A DNA stretch of 64,000 nucleotides from Phymatolithon calcareum (lineage: Eukaryota > Rhodophyta > Florideophyceae > Hapalidiales). Below, piece by piece: positions 53,245-63,258 of this stretch. Position 1 is the first letter of the stretch. Every line of letters begins with the position of its first letter. The stretch covers positions 806,001 through 870,000 of the forward strand of contig OZ345365.1 of assembly GCA_977006965.1 (NCBI GenBank), in the 5' to 3' direction. The translations under genes and the position numbers were made by a program. Under the pieces are notes generated by a model. The model ran no database searches and was not told the origin of the DNA. It saw nothing but the letters and a program-made list of their open reading frames with translations.

Positions 53245-54740
53245 GTGCTTTCTTTGTATCCGTTCTTTTGTCTCCTTTCAAGTCATATCCTGACAGATTG
53301 TTTTCCAGCGTTGCCATATTCTGTCGAGCTCTGTTTCCAAATTTTTCCGCCATGCCTGTTGTTGACACCTGCGGAAATTTTCCAGAGTTGTACTGAAGCG
53401 CTAATTACCTGTGCTTCACCTTCGAGTGTTTTAGGATTGCTGGTAGATCGCTCGTGTTGACATACTCTCCTCTTCCTCTTCAATTCAAGACGATCTCCTT
53501 CCATTGAAAGGAATTTTGATCGAAGCATTTCAGCAGACTGCTTTGCTTGAATGTGTTTGATTCCATGAGTACGCAACTCATACATTGCGGACCTTGCATT
53601 CTTCAGGCGTTGTATCATTTTCGAGTCTGATATTCCTTCGGGTCCAAGGGATAATCCATGGTAGGTGACCTCCGAGAAGTGCGTCAGAACCATTATTGCA
53701 AGTTTGAATGTTTCGCTTTCTGTTTCTTCTGATTCTAGGATTTCGCTTTTTCCCTTTTTCGTATTCCATGTCATACGTCGCCCTTCGGACCAACGAGTAG
53801 CTATGTTCAGTATACTTTGCAATGCAGCGGGTGATTCCGCTGACAGAAGAACGTCGTCTGCGAGTAAGACAGCGGGGACAGCCGCCCATGCGCTCGGAAT
53901 ATTGCTTATACGCTCGGCAAACTCATATAGAAGATTGTTGTACAGACTCGGGCTGATTGGGAACTGGTACGCATCGCTGGCCTCCTTTCAGCAGATCCGT
54001 TGCCCTTTGAATGGCCAGCATTGTACTTTTTCCCTTTTCGAAGCCAAGTTGTTAGGTACCAATGGTTGTCGTATGACTTGCGCAGCTTGATATCGATGGC
54101 CGTCTTTATAATTTTCCTTGCTTGCCTAAGCAATGATATTGGGCGATAGTTTCCGGGTTCCTCGTGTGTCCCATTCTTATGTATTGCGACGAGGAGCGCT
54201 TTCTGCCAGTGGAACGGCAAGTCTCCAAACCTCCCACACGCTCTCCGCAACGCTGAAAGCGCGTCTGCATTCAGAGATGCATTGACTTTCAGCATCTCTG
54301 CCTTTGCCTTTCCAGTTGGCGATCTCCGTTTTTACATGTAGACAGAGCATCTGGTACTGTTTATTGGTCTTCCGGTCATCTTGTTCCTTGCCGATCGTCT
54401 TCTGATTTACTTCATCATCCTGGCTAGCTGTTTCAGGGCAGATTTTCCGTCTTTCTCCTCAAGCTCGGAGATATATTTTTGATTCTGTTCATATTTCCGC
54501 TTGTTTACCTTCGTCCGTACTTGGTGCTAGCACTTGTGGTATAGTCCCCAGTCTTCTGATCTTTGGGATATTCTGGCTCTTCTGTAGAGTTTCTTTCGTT
54601 TCAGTGCCAGTTTTATCGAGCTCAGTGCTCCAGAATGATATGTATCGTGCCGCAATACGCTTCCCCGCTCTCCAAAGCTCGTACCACGTTTTGATAAGTT
54701 TCTTTTACGCCTTGTGCAACTTTCCTGAGGTTTTTTCAAT
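53245..54740 (-). pseudogene. Reverse transcriptase region of LINE B copy 1, motif A deleted
   Basis: It contains the pre-RT segment 'ALSSIKLALKRKKLYRRARI', 'ENYRPISLL'-type motif ('PGNYRPISLLRQARK'), then 'PISPSLYNNLLYEFAERI', 'LLADDVLLSAESPAALQ' and 'MTWNTKKGKSEILESE'. Compared with 62517-63258, about 100 residues between 'LLKG' and 'PLSPSLYN' are gone, including the motif A Asp, and frames shift at the same place. It is enzymatically dead. Confidence 0.75.
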
Positions 54741-54959
54741 TTCCGGAGCTTTCTATAATCGCATGAAGCCTCTTGCTGTAGGTAAAGGCTACGTTTTGGA
54801 CTTTTTGTCTTGACGCGCGTTCCCTCAGAGTTCGACTATCTTCTTGTAGATACTCTCTAATATTCCGGCTGAGGCGCAGTTCTTCAAGTCTTCAATGAGA
54901 CCTTTCATCTCCTCCTTATTCGAGATCCTTTGTTTGTTATAATTCCAGTTTCGCATACG

Positions 54960-56115
54960 GATTGGTCGTCTAGATCGGGAGGGTTCTTGGTCTTGCGGGA
55001 TTCTGAGGCGGGTTCACACTGGTTTATTCTGTGCGCTTCCTGTCTTTATGTCTTCCGGAGAGCTTATGTTTGAGGTGATTATCCCTTTTATTACTCCCGT
55101 ACTCTTGGTTTCGAACGTCGGGCCCGAGTGGGTTTTTAGCGTCCATCCTATTCCGTCTGCCCACTTGAATACTTGGTTTCCTCATCTGTTGGATTGTTTA
55201 TCTCATGATTTATGCCTTGCATTCCAGTCTCCACAGATGATGGCCTCTTGCGTGTCTATTAATGAGCGAAAGACAATGTTCATGTGGGAAGTGTATCTGC
55301 TCGAAGATGAAATCGCTGAACACTTCGTTTGAATGTTGTGATTTCCGTACAATTTTATACGTGCCATACGATATGATAGTGCTATGATCGATTTGTTTCG
55401 GGTTAGTGGGTCTCCGTCGTCAAATTAAATCTAGCATATCAGAGCTACTTTAGATCTAATTTTGAGTTTTATATAGCCAGGTTTCGAGACCCGGCTCGAC
55501 TAAAATCTAAGAAACAACTTACAACCATCTCAACCAAACTTCTCAACGAACCATCCCATAACCTCCAACAATAGTTCCTTGGCGTGTGGATTTCAGTGAC
55601 ATATATATCATACCAGTTTTCCCGTTTCCTACTTCACCATTGAGAGTGATACGCCTCCAAAGTTTCTCGCTGATCCGCCCATGCGACTCGAGGAAATTTG
55701 GTGGTTGAGTTCATCGTGTATGACGAGTTCGGGTCTAGGGGCATTCATTGTGAACAGTTCTGTCCAGAAACGTGCATCAGACCTTAAATGTGCTTCCGTG
55801 AGTCCAATCACGTCGACTCTGTGATCATTTACTAATTTTCGAAGGTATTCGGGGGTCACGGGAGAACCCTCTCATATTCATTGTTGCAATACTCCAATAT
55901 TCTCTAAAAATTATCTGGAAATTTGACTTGCTCCGAGTTTGCGATGGGAATTTCAAGGACTTCATCCTTGTGTTGATCTCTAATGACAGCTTGGGGCCTG
56001 TTGGACGCCGATTTTTCCGGGCGCTCTTCGTCTTGTTCGTAAATATCAATAACGCTTTTTGGGTTCTCTTTACAGGTCGATGATCCTTCTCCTGCGTCAC
56101 CAACCGGATGACCAT
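54960..56115 (-). pseudogene. Apurinic-type endonuclease region of LINE B copy 1
   Basis: The frames include 'NMRGFSRDPRIPSK', 'LVNDHRVDVIGLTEAHLRSD' (the Glu-containing second motif of APE-like nucleases) and 'AIICGDWNAR' (the GDxN motif). Stops, frameshifts and the inserted LTR-like piece at 55334-55570 break it. In LINEs this domain nicks the target for primed reverse transcription. Confidence 0.7.
55334..55570 (+). mobile_element. LTR-like insertion, related to the solo LTR at 62087
   Basis: It ends 'cctccaaca' and shares 'tctccgtcgtcaa', a TATA box ('ttttatatagc') and 'aaccatctcaaccaaactt' with 62087-62516, but is about 190 bp shorter. It begins TGTTG and ends CAACA. No 5-bp duplication matches at its edges, so it may be internally deleted or rearranged. 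Confidence 0.6.
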
Positions 56116-56142
56116 TGGCGTTTTCTTCGGTTTCGGTTCAAC

Positions 56143-58352
56143 TCATATTTCCTTTACACTCCCGTCCTGGACAGCCTTTTCCTGTGCGAAGATGTTTCGT
56201 TGATCTGGCTGGAGAATGTGCCTCCGATGAAACTGCTCGAGGTTCGGAACCTTCCCATCGTCGATGGCCCTGAGTTTGCGGTCGGCGGCTCTTTCCAATC
56301 CTTTGTACCATTCTTTCGCAGGGTAATTTGTTACAACAGACAAGAAGTACCTGGCGCGCGCCCTTGTGCTCGACGCAAGCCTCTTCAAGGATCTTTCTTA
56401 TTCCATAGCCTGTATTTTCCTCTTCTCGTTTCCGAATAAGTGTAATAGTACATGAAAAACAAGCCTTCTTCCTTCAGAAGTGGAAAGAAATGATCTCAAT
56501 GTCTTGTTTCTTTTAAGACTTCAATTACCGTGGTTCCTATAAATGATAAGTGATGGACTGTCCTTTTTCTGACTAGTTCTTTCACAGCATGAGAAATTTC
56601 GTCTCGTTGAGCTGTTCGGAGCCCTCGGAAATACAATGCGACCATTTTTGGTTCTAGTGCATGGCGTGGCATGAAAATGCCCATCGCGTATGTAAAACGG
56701 TCCAGTTTCTCTCACTCCTCTTCGTCGAGTTCACGGGGTGGCTTTAGCGGTCGTTTACGAATCCCTGTATTTGTCGTGATTCTTGAAAGTTTCGAATCGG
56801 AGCTCTTCGGCGAACACGGTAATGTTCAGGAGAAGGTGAACCGAATCGATCCGCCGAAGACTTGGTAACTCTTCCGTGCGGAAGAGAAAACGCCTAATAC
56901 AAGAGGAGCACGTCCTGATTATCTTACGCTAAAGTTATAAGAGATACGTAATGCGCCTAGTGATGCACAGCGCACAAAATGGGCTTTGGTTAACCTCTTT
57001 GGCTTGGTTCGTTTTGTTATTCTTTTCTGTTTTCTGCTACTTCTGAGCTAGTCTCCAGCGATATTTATACCCGAGAGTGAAATATTACTGCAAACTGCAA
57101 GTTGAGTGTCCACGCAGGAGACTAAGCAGATATCAAAGAGTAAAAGCTCTAACTATGTGCCGCACAATTAGACTACGTCATATTCCATCGATGATACACC
57201 ACAAATCGCGCCAGTCGTAAATTCATCACTCGGTATCGCCCAGTGATTGCATTTGTTCCGCATCAGTATTGGTTCCTCGTTTGTCGCGCGTTCCGTATGC
57301 GCTTTCTGTGGCCCTTGGTATCTGAGATTATCTCAATGCTGCATCTCGATGCGGCGTTGTTGGTTGAGATTTCTCTACAGCTTGGTATTCTTTCCAGCTT
57401 GTATCACGCTCCTTTTCCTGGGGAGCCTTTGCCGTTGATATGTGTTCCATAGCACCGGGTGCCCCCTGACGCAGTCTTCGATTTTCTTCCATCACAGTTC
57501 TGACTTTTGCTTCTAGGGTTAGCATCTTTTCCTCTGTGAATTATTTTTTCTCTTCCAGGACGGCCATTCTGTCTTTCATCTCTTGTACTTGCTTGGCAGC
57601 AATCTACACTTCCTGCGGACTGTTGGCACAGATACTCCAGGGTGACCCGTTTTTGCTCTGAGGCTGTTAGTGTGGATTCAATTTCCTTGATACTTTGTTC
57701 CATATTGTTTTCATCTTCTGTTGCTGGTCAGCATCAGTCTAAATCCCAGTTGCTGACACCTTGTTCAAATTGAGACGTCGACAATGTGCGGCTTTCTCGG
57801 CCGTATGGTGTTCGTCTCTGCACTCCGTGTCCCTCCGGTCTGCCCTAGAGCTTGACCCGGAGGCGACTCGTCATGAGTGATGTTGGATACGAACTCTGCT
57901 GCGTCAGGGACCTCGTTGGAAAACGGGCACTCCTTGCACTCCAGTACTAGTGCAGAGCGGGCACATCTGCCCTTCTGTTTAAGAGTTCCTTTCTTGTTGG
58001 TTTCTACGCACTTTTCAAGGTTCCGGAGTTTTACAAACTTCTTCCTGATGGTGTTATCCTTCACAGTGGTGGGAAGTAGCCCAGGCTCGTTGCATGTTTC
58101 CGAAGTAGGGGCGATGTTTGTGAACTTCATGTTCATGGTGTCGCAGTGGGCGATATTTGCTCCGTTTCGACGCGCCGGTGCGCGCGTTCCGACCCCTGTG
58201 GACCGCTTGTCCGTATTTGGTTGTTTCAAAACATTTCGTGATCTTCCAAGTTTCCCTTCCGCCGGCGCCCGGGCGTGGCTTGCTCGGCGAGTCGATCTTC
58301 TGCTTTTCGCTGTTCTCCAGGGCTCAGCTGTGACCCTGTCTTGAGTTTCCAT
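56143..58352 (-). pseudogene. ORF1 region of LINE B copy 1
   Basis: Successive frames: 58352-57765 (ATG at 58352; basic N-terminus, then 'LKQKGRCARSALVLECKECP' with a Cys cluster), 57703-57328 (helical, 'KEIESTLTASEQKRVTLEYL' and 'LTLEAKVRTVMEENRRLR'), 56684-56496 ('KMVALYFRGLRTAQ') and 56388-56143 ('YFLSVVTNYPAKEWYKGLER'). This matches a LINE ORF1 with a coiled coil followed by a conserved RNA-binding-like part. It is broken by stops and frameshifts. Confidence 0.55.
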
Positions 58353-59205
58353 CCAAATTCGGAATTTGACACCATATTTCGTTGCCCCAGGCGACCGTAA
58401 CCACTTTACTTCGGTTTGCCCTCGGCGAAGGCCTTGTCGCTAGCGCTACGAAGCTCGGAGCTTTGTCATGATCCAATCGGTCCAGAACAGGTCTTCAGTA
58501 GTCCGTGTAGTAGAGTGCTAAGAAAGTACCGACATTCCTCACGTTGGGACACGTGGTACATTCTCAGTAAATCCACTTAATTTCGATTATCACTGTCGAG
58601 AAGACAAAAAACAACGGATCTCATCTGGCTCCGATTCGCGGACTGTCGCTTGTTTCCCATAACGAGACAGCAAATTCCAACACAGTCCAACTGCTTCTGG
58701 ACGAGCGGCGCTTCATACTCTAGCGCCGATGATCAGATTCGGAATGGTATAAACGCGAAAGCAACCGAGCACAATATTGTGTCGAAAGGAAGTCGGAAGG
58801 CATACCAACAAAGTTTGGTCGTCTCAGAGCTCCTTCGGGTGCGTACGGAGAGAAGTGGCCGGCGTAGGTGTCGCGCAATGCCCGGTCCCCGTTTTGGGAA
58901 ACCAGCGGTCATAACAGATCACCGCAACCAACGTTTCTTTTTTAATTCGAATTTATCTTCTTCTTTTCTGAACTGTATATTGCCGTTTTGCGAAACTTTA
59001 CCCGTGCATAGTGGTCTTTTTTACAAAAGTTCCCCAGGAAAGTAATAAACAGTAGATCTACGATTATTCACTTTTCTGGGGAATTTGGTAGAGTAACCAC
59101 ATTGTTTTCAGTATTTGGTAAAACAACCGCGTATCCATACGCTCCACATTCTTATGGAAGTTCGATACTCAGTTCGTCAGCACATATCCAGATACTCTCA
59201 CCTAT
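58353..59205. other. No gene recognised
   Basis: Part may be the 5' UTR of the minus-strand LINE. A plus frame of 131 codons (58650-59045) has no motif and no sign of constraint. Confidence 0.35.
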
Positions 59206-59209
59206 ATTC

Positions 59210-59245
59210 CTAGGCCAGGTTCAACTTGAACCTGGCCTAGGATTT
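59210..59245. repeat. Perfect palindrome, 17-bp arms
   Basis: Arms TCCTAGGCCAGGTTCAA and its exact complement are separated by one base. It lies just before the larger foldback. Confidence 0.85.
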
Positions 59246-59281
59246 CCAAGCAGTAGAATATCGGGGGGAGTATCTGACGTG

Positions 59282-59400
59282 GTCCATATCGAAATGATAA
59301 CCATCTCACCGAAGGAAGACGTATCGAAATTCAGAAACATGATGTTTCTGAATTTCGATACGTCTATCTTAGGTGAGATGGTTGATCATTTCCATACGGA
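59282..59400. repeat. Near-perfect foldback, 23-bp perfect core
   Basis: The core arms 59318-59340 and 59342-59364 are exact complements around one base. A second perfect 11-bp stem (59300-59310 with 59372-59382) lies outside unpaired 7-base stretches. Weaker pairing continues to about 59282 and 59400. It has no ORF. A hairpin this complete is unstable in DNA, which implies recent origin or selection. Confidence 0.88.
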
Positions 59401-59589
59401 CAACGTTATTCTCATCTCCGTAGCCCGCATTCTCAGAACTCGAATGGATATTTGCACTTCATAACGGAATCTACACCAATATCGATTTTCCCCGACAGGT
59501 AAAGATCCCGGTCTATGAACTGAGGTGCCTGGGTGTCTCGTTGCGGGCACTCAGCCCTTGAAAGCAGTGAAGAACTACAAAGAGTTGGG

Positions 59590-60009
59590 GGATATGTGTT
59601 GATTTATTTTAAAAGCTCCCAAGGCCTCTCTTCAAGAGTAACAGGGCCACTTTCGCACGATTTTCTAAGCTCACGTAGTTTGACTATTCAGTATATCCTT
59701 GATTCGTATTTATCTCCCAACAAGTGCTCCAGTGAGTCGCTTACCTTCATATTCAATTTCAGGACTAATCTTGGATGAAGATAGCGCGACCAGCTCAATA
59801 ACGGCTGTGACACCAAAGTATGCACCTAGTACTGATTTTCTCCAAAGAGGTGCTCTATTGATTATCAGCCGTAGGCATCGCAACCGTGTAGAACTTTCTC
59901 TTACGCGGAGAACCACCGGTAGATTGTTCGAATGAGCTGGTATCTCGAGCGATCTTCCCTCTTCTTCTACAAAGCGTTGATGCAACCAAGATGGGCGTAT
60001 GCCATGCAC
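59590..60009 (-). mobile_element. LINE family C, C-terminal part and 3' end, minus
   Basis: The minus frame 60009-59710 contains 'VEEEGRSLEIPAH', 'NRAPLWRKSVLGAYFGV', 'TAVIELVALSSSKISPEIEY' and 'GKRLTGALVGR', shared with 46379-46645. The 3' end 'CTTGGGAGCTTTTAAAATAA' is at about 59600-59622. It adjoins an opposed LINE fragment near 59940. Confidence 0.6.
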
Positions 60010-60252
60010 ATGATGCTATGGACGCCGAGAGTCCAGACAGCAATCGCAGAAGTTGAGAAGATATTTTTCGCACAAGTGTTCTGTCCAATATCGAAAAACC
60101 GATATATCAGACTTCGCCTTCTTTGCCGAATTCGCAACGCCGAAAACAGGCGACTCATTCTAGCACTCAGAATGCTGGAACGAGCTAAATCAAAGAAAAG
60201 GAGCCTTCTGGCCTTCCTAATCGAAGAAAGAGACATGGAGGAACTGAAATAG
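59940..60252 (+). pseudogene. LINE reverse transcriptase C-terminal fragment, plus strand
   Basis: The frame has 'YKALMQPRWAYAMHMMLWTP', 'VEKIFFAQVF' and 'IRLRLLCRIRNAENRR'. These match the thumb region at 61516-62085 ('YKALIQPGWEYAMHLTPWTE', 'VEQTFFRQVFGP'). Catalytic motifs are absent. It ends in a stop at 60252. Confidence 0.7.
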
Positions 60253-60259
60253 ATTAGTC

Positions 60260-60680
60260 GAAACAAATAGGCAATGTTACATTAACCTCCACAGATATCA
60301 ACTAACGAAAGCGGAGATTAAGATCAATGAAAAAAGCTCAAGACAAGCTACTCTGCTTCACTGTCGTCTTTTCTTTCTTTTATTGCATAAAAACGCTAAC
60401 TTAAGTTCGTGCTTGGGGATGTTTCCAAAGAGCCGCTCATTGTTCACGCTTTCCTCTTTTATGACGGCACGGAATAGACAAGACGACAGTTGAACTTCGA
60501 CCCTGAGCCGCACAGGAAATCTGACCAATGGACCCCAAGCTTTTCCTCCGGCCTTTTTCCGGGAGCAGGTTTTCGTAGCTAGGACAACGATTTCAATCCG
60601 GATTACACGGATTTGAGTAGATGATCGAAGCTACACGAGCGTAGCTGCTGAAACGCATCTCCCTTGCAGTCTCACGAGTT
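60260..60680. other. No gene recognised
   Basis: Possibly the 3' UTR of the plus-strand LINE fragment before it. No motif was seen. Confidence 0.3.
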
Positions 60681-60684
60681 TTTT

Positions 60685-60880
60685 TTTAATTTTTTAAGTT
60701 TATTTAAAAGCCTGACAGACTTCCAAAGATATGGGCAAGGCTTCCTCAGTTGCTACCTACATTTGAGAAGTTCACGGAAACGCACCGCCAGGGAGGCGGG
60801 CGGAAAAACTTAGGATCTCAGAAAATCCCAACTAAGTAGCCGAACTTCTGTAAGTTCGGCGTGGACGACCCCGGGTAGCG
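60685..60880 (-). mobile_element. LINE family B, 5'-truncated 3' end
   Basis: A T-run, then 'aagtttatttaaaagcctga' and 'gggcaaggcttcctcagttg', matches the 3' ends at 52955-53020 and 60900-60990. About 100-200 bp remain. A 9-bp perfect stem GCCGAACTT/AAGTTCGGC lies at 60839-60860. Confidence 0.65.
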
Positions 60881-61515
60881 AGGCGTCATTGTGTGAGTGT
60901 GTTTTTTTATTGCAATTTTTTTAAAGCCCCGCAGTCATACGAATATACGGGCAGGGCTTCCTCAGGTGCTGCCCTCGCTAGGGCGGCTCTACTCTTATGT
61001 CTGGCATTCTATCTGGGACCTTAGCATGTGTTCGGTTGTTTTGATTGCTCTTCGTAACAGTTTCGAGGCGTCGCTTCTTCTTTCAGTACAGGTCTCCTTC
61101 ATGCTGCATACTCTCGATGATGCTTTTGCTGAAGAGCAAAAGGTCATCTAATGCCTTCTCAGTTGCCGCTCTGTCGTCTTCCTTGAGTTCATAGACTGAC
61201 AAGTTGCGATCCAGGGCCTCCATGTGCTGTCTGACTTTGCTTTCGAATCTATCTGCCATCAGTGTGGTAGACACTTGGGGAAATCTTCCAAAGGCGTACT
61301 GAACCGCCAGTTGCCTGTGTTTCAGTTGTGGAAATTTGAGTATTGCAGGGAGTTCTCTTGTCTTGTCGTACGGAATTTTCCTCTTTCTCTTCGATTCAAG
61401 GTTCTCTCCTTCCTTTTTCAGGAATACTGATCAGAGTTCTTCTGCAGATTGGTTTGCTAATATGTGCTTCAACGCTTCATCAAACGGTTCTCTGGTTTCC
61501 ATAGATGTGATGTCC

Positions 61516-62086
61516 TTACTTGTGGCTTGAAGCTCTTCTGAATTTCTTCTCTCTGGTGGTTGCATCAGAAACTTTTCTTTCTTCGCCATTGTCCTTCTCA
61601 GATTTCCCGTCGATGGAAGCAGCTTGGATTCGGCATATTAGGCGAAGTCTATCCGTCTTTCCTCGTGCCAGTGGCCCGAAGACTTGTCGGAAAAACGTTT
61701 GTTCAACTTCCTTGACCGCGCTCTGGACATTTTCTGTCCATGGTGTTAAGTGCATAGCGTACTCCCATCCTGGCTGGATTAATGCCTTGTATACTTGGAT
61801 GCATTTATGTATGCCAATTCCTTTCTTGAATACCCCTAGTGCACGGAGCTCGGACAGAGCGATCCTAGCCTTCTTGAGGCGTTGCAACATCAGTGTATAT
61901 GTAACCCCCTCTGATCCTAGGGATACTCCGAGGTAGGTGACTTCCGCAACATGTGCGAGGGCCTTATTATCCAGCTGGAATGTCACGCCCGCTGTCTCAT
62001 CCGATTCAACTATCTCGCTTTTTCCTTGTTTCGTGTTCCATGTCATCCCTCGTTCTTGGGCCCATTGAGTGGCTTTGTGTAGCAAT
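61516..62086 (-). pseudogene. LINE B RT, thumb and C-terminal part after the solo LTR
   Basis: The frame resumes at 'LLHKATQWAQERGMTWNTKQ', then 'EVTYLGVSLGSEGV', 'YKALIQPGWEYAMHLTPWTE' and 'LRLICRIQAAS', ending at 61516. It joins in frame with the RT on the far side once the LTR and one duplicated GCAAT are set aside. Confidence 0.75.
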
Positions 62087-62516
62087 TGTTGGAAGTGCGA
62101 TTGCTTGGAGCTCTAGTCGCAAACACACTTCAATATCAACGTATGATCTTGGTACACGTGTACACGTGTCAAGTCGAAAGTCAAAGTGTCTCAGAACTTT
62201 GAATCAAGAAGATTGGCAGTGACACGTGTCAGAGTATGATAAGGGTATGATAATCATACCCCCTCACTCAGTAGATAATCTTTGATTTTTTCAGGTTACA
62301 CGTGTCATATGATATTATGACAAATTTGTGTAGGGTTAGAGTGTCTCCGTCGTCAATTAGGGTTTTTGAGTTTCCAGGTCTATATATGCTCGACCTGGAA
62401 TCCGCGAAGTGAATAAACCAAGGAACTCATTCTCACCTATCTCAGCTTCTACTCAACCATTTCACATCAACCAAACTTTTTCTTTCTCCCCATCACTTGC
62501 CTAACCTTCTCCAACA
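62087..62516 (+). mobile_element. Solo LTR (copia-like) inserted in a LINE RT
   Basis: 430 bp, starting TGTTGGAAG and ending CTCCAACA, flanked by the 5-bp duplication GCAAT (62082-62086 and 62517-62521). A TATA box ('tctatatatgc', about 62380) and AATAAA (about 62413) give plus orientation. The TGTTGGA...TCCAACA ends are of the type common in copia LTRs. No internal region remains, so recombination between the two LTRs probably removed it. Confidence 0.9.
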
Positions 62517-63258
62517 GCAATCCCTGCAGAGCGGAAGGTGATTTCGCTAGAAGAATTACGTCGTCTGCGAAGAGGATTGAAGGAACGTCGGCCCAATCTC
62601 TGGGCACTTCTCCCATGCGTTCCGCAAACTCATCCATGAAGATGTTGTATAGACTTGGACTGAGAGGGGACCCCTGTGGTACTCCTCTGTCCACTAGAAA
62701 CCAGTTCTTATCAGTATCTCCGATGGTTGACACCCAGGACGGTGTCAAGAATGCTTCCGTCATAGCGCATAGCTTGGGTGGCAGTACCTGTCTCATTCTG
62801 GCCACCAGATGTTTTCTTGGGACGGTGTCGTATGCTGCCTTGAGGTCCAATACTGCTACGCACCTTTGTTGGCCTTTCAATAGTTCTGTGGCTCTTAGGA
62901 TTGCGAGTTCTGTACTTTTCCCTTTTTGGAACCCGAGTTGGAACCAGTGGTTGGAGTAAACCCCGCGGAGCATACTATCTATTGTCGTTTCAATAACTTT
63001 CCTTGCATGGCTGAGCAGGGATATTGGGCGATAATTTTCAGGTTCGTGGTGTGGTCCCTTCTTGTGAATAGGTACCAATAGGGCCTTCTGCCAGTACATT
63101 GGCATGTCTCCGCACCTCCCACAGGCTTCCCATAGGGCTGTAAGAACCTCCGCATTCAGAGGTACTTCTAGCTTCAGCATTTCAGATTTGATCTCGTCCA
63201 CACCTGGGGCTTTTCCAGTTGGAGACTTTCTAATGGCTTCTTCGATTGACTCCTTCAT
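62517..63258 (-). pseudogene. LINE B reverse transcriptase, palm and fingers
   Basis: The most complete RT in the window. From 63258: 'SPTGKAPGVDEI', 'ENYRPISLLSHARKVIE', 'GFQKGKSTELAILRATELL', motif A 'CVAVLDLKAAYDTVPR' (catalytic Asp), motif B 'RGVPQGSPLSPSLYNIF', and motif C 'SILFADDVILLAKS'. It is open throughout until the solo LTR splits it after 'SALQGLL'. Before that insertion the copy may have been active. The clade was not assigned; the family is APE-type by its copy-1 endonuclease. Confidence 0.85.

Larger units (their letters stand above)
52955..58352 (-). mobile_element. Near-full-length LINE (family B, copy 1), broken
   Basis: On the minus strand the order is ORF1 region (58352 to about 56140), endonuclease region (56115 to about 54960), reverse transcriptase region (about 54740-53245) and a 3' UTR. 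The element ends with 'GGCTTTTAAATAAACTTAAA' and an A-rich tail at 52955-52975. All reading frames are interrupted. A second, better-preserved RT of this family is at 60895-64000. An LTR-like insertion lies at 55334-55570. Confidence 0.75.
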
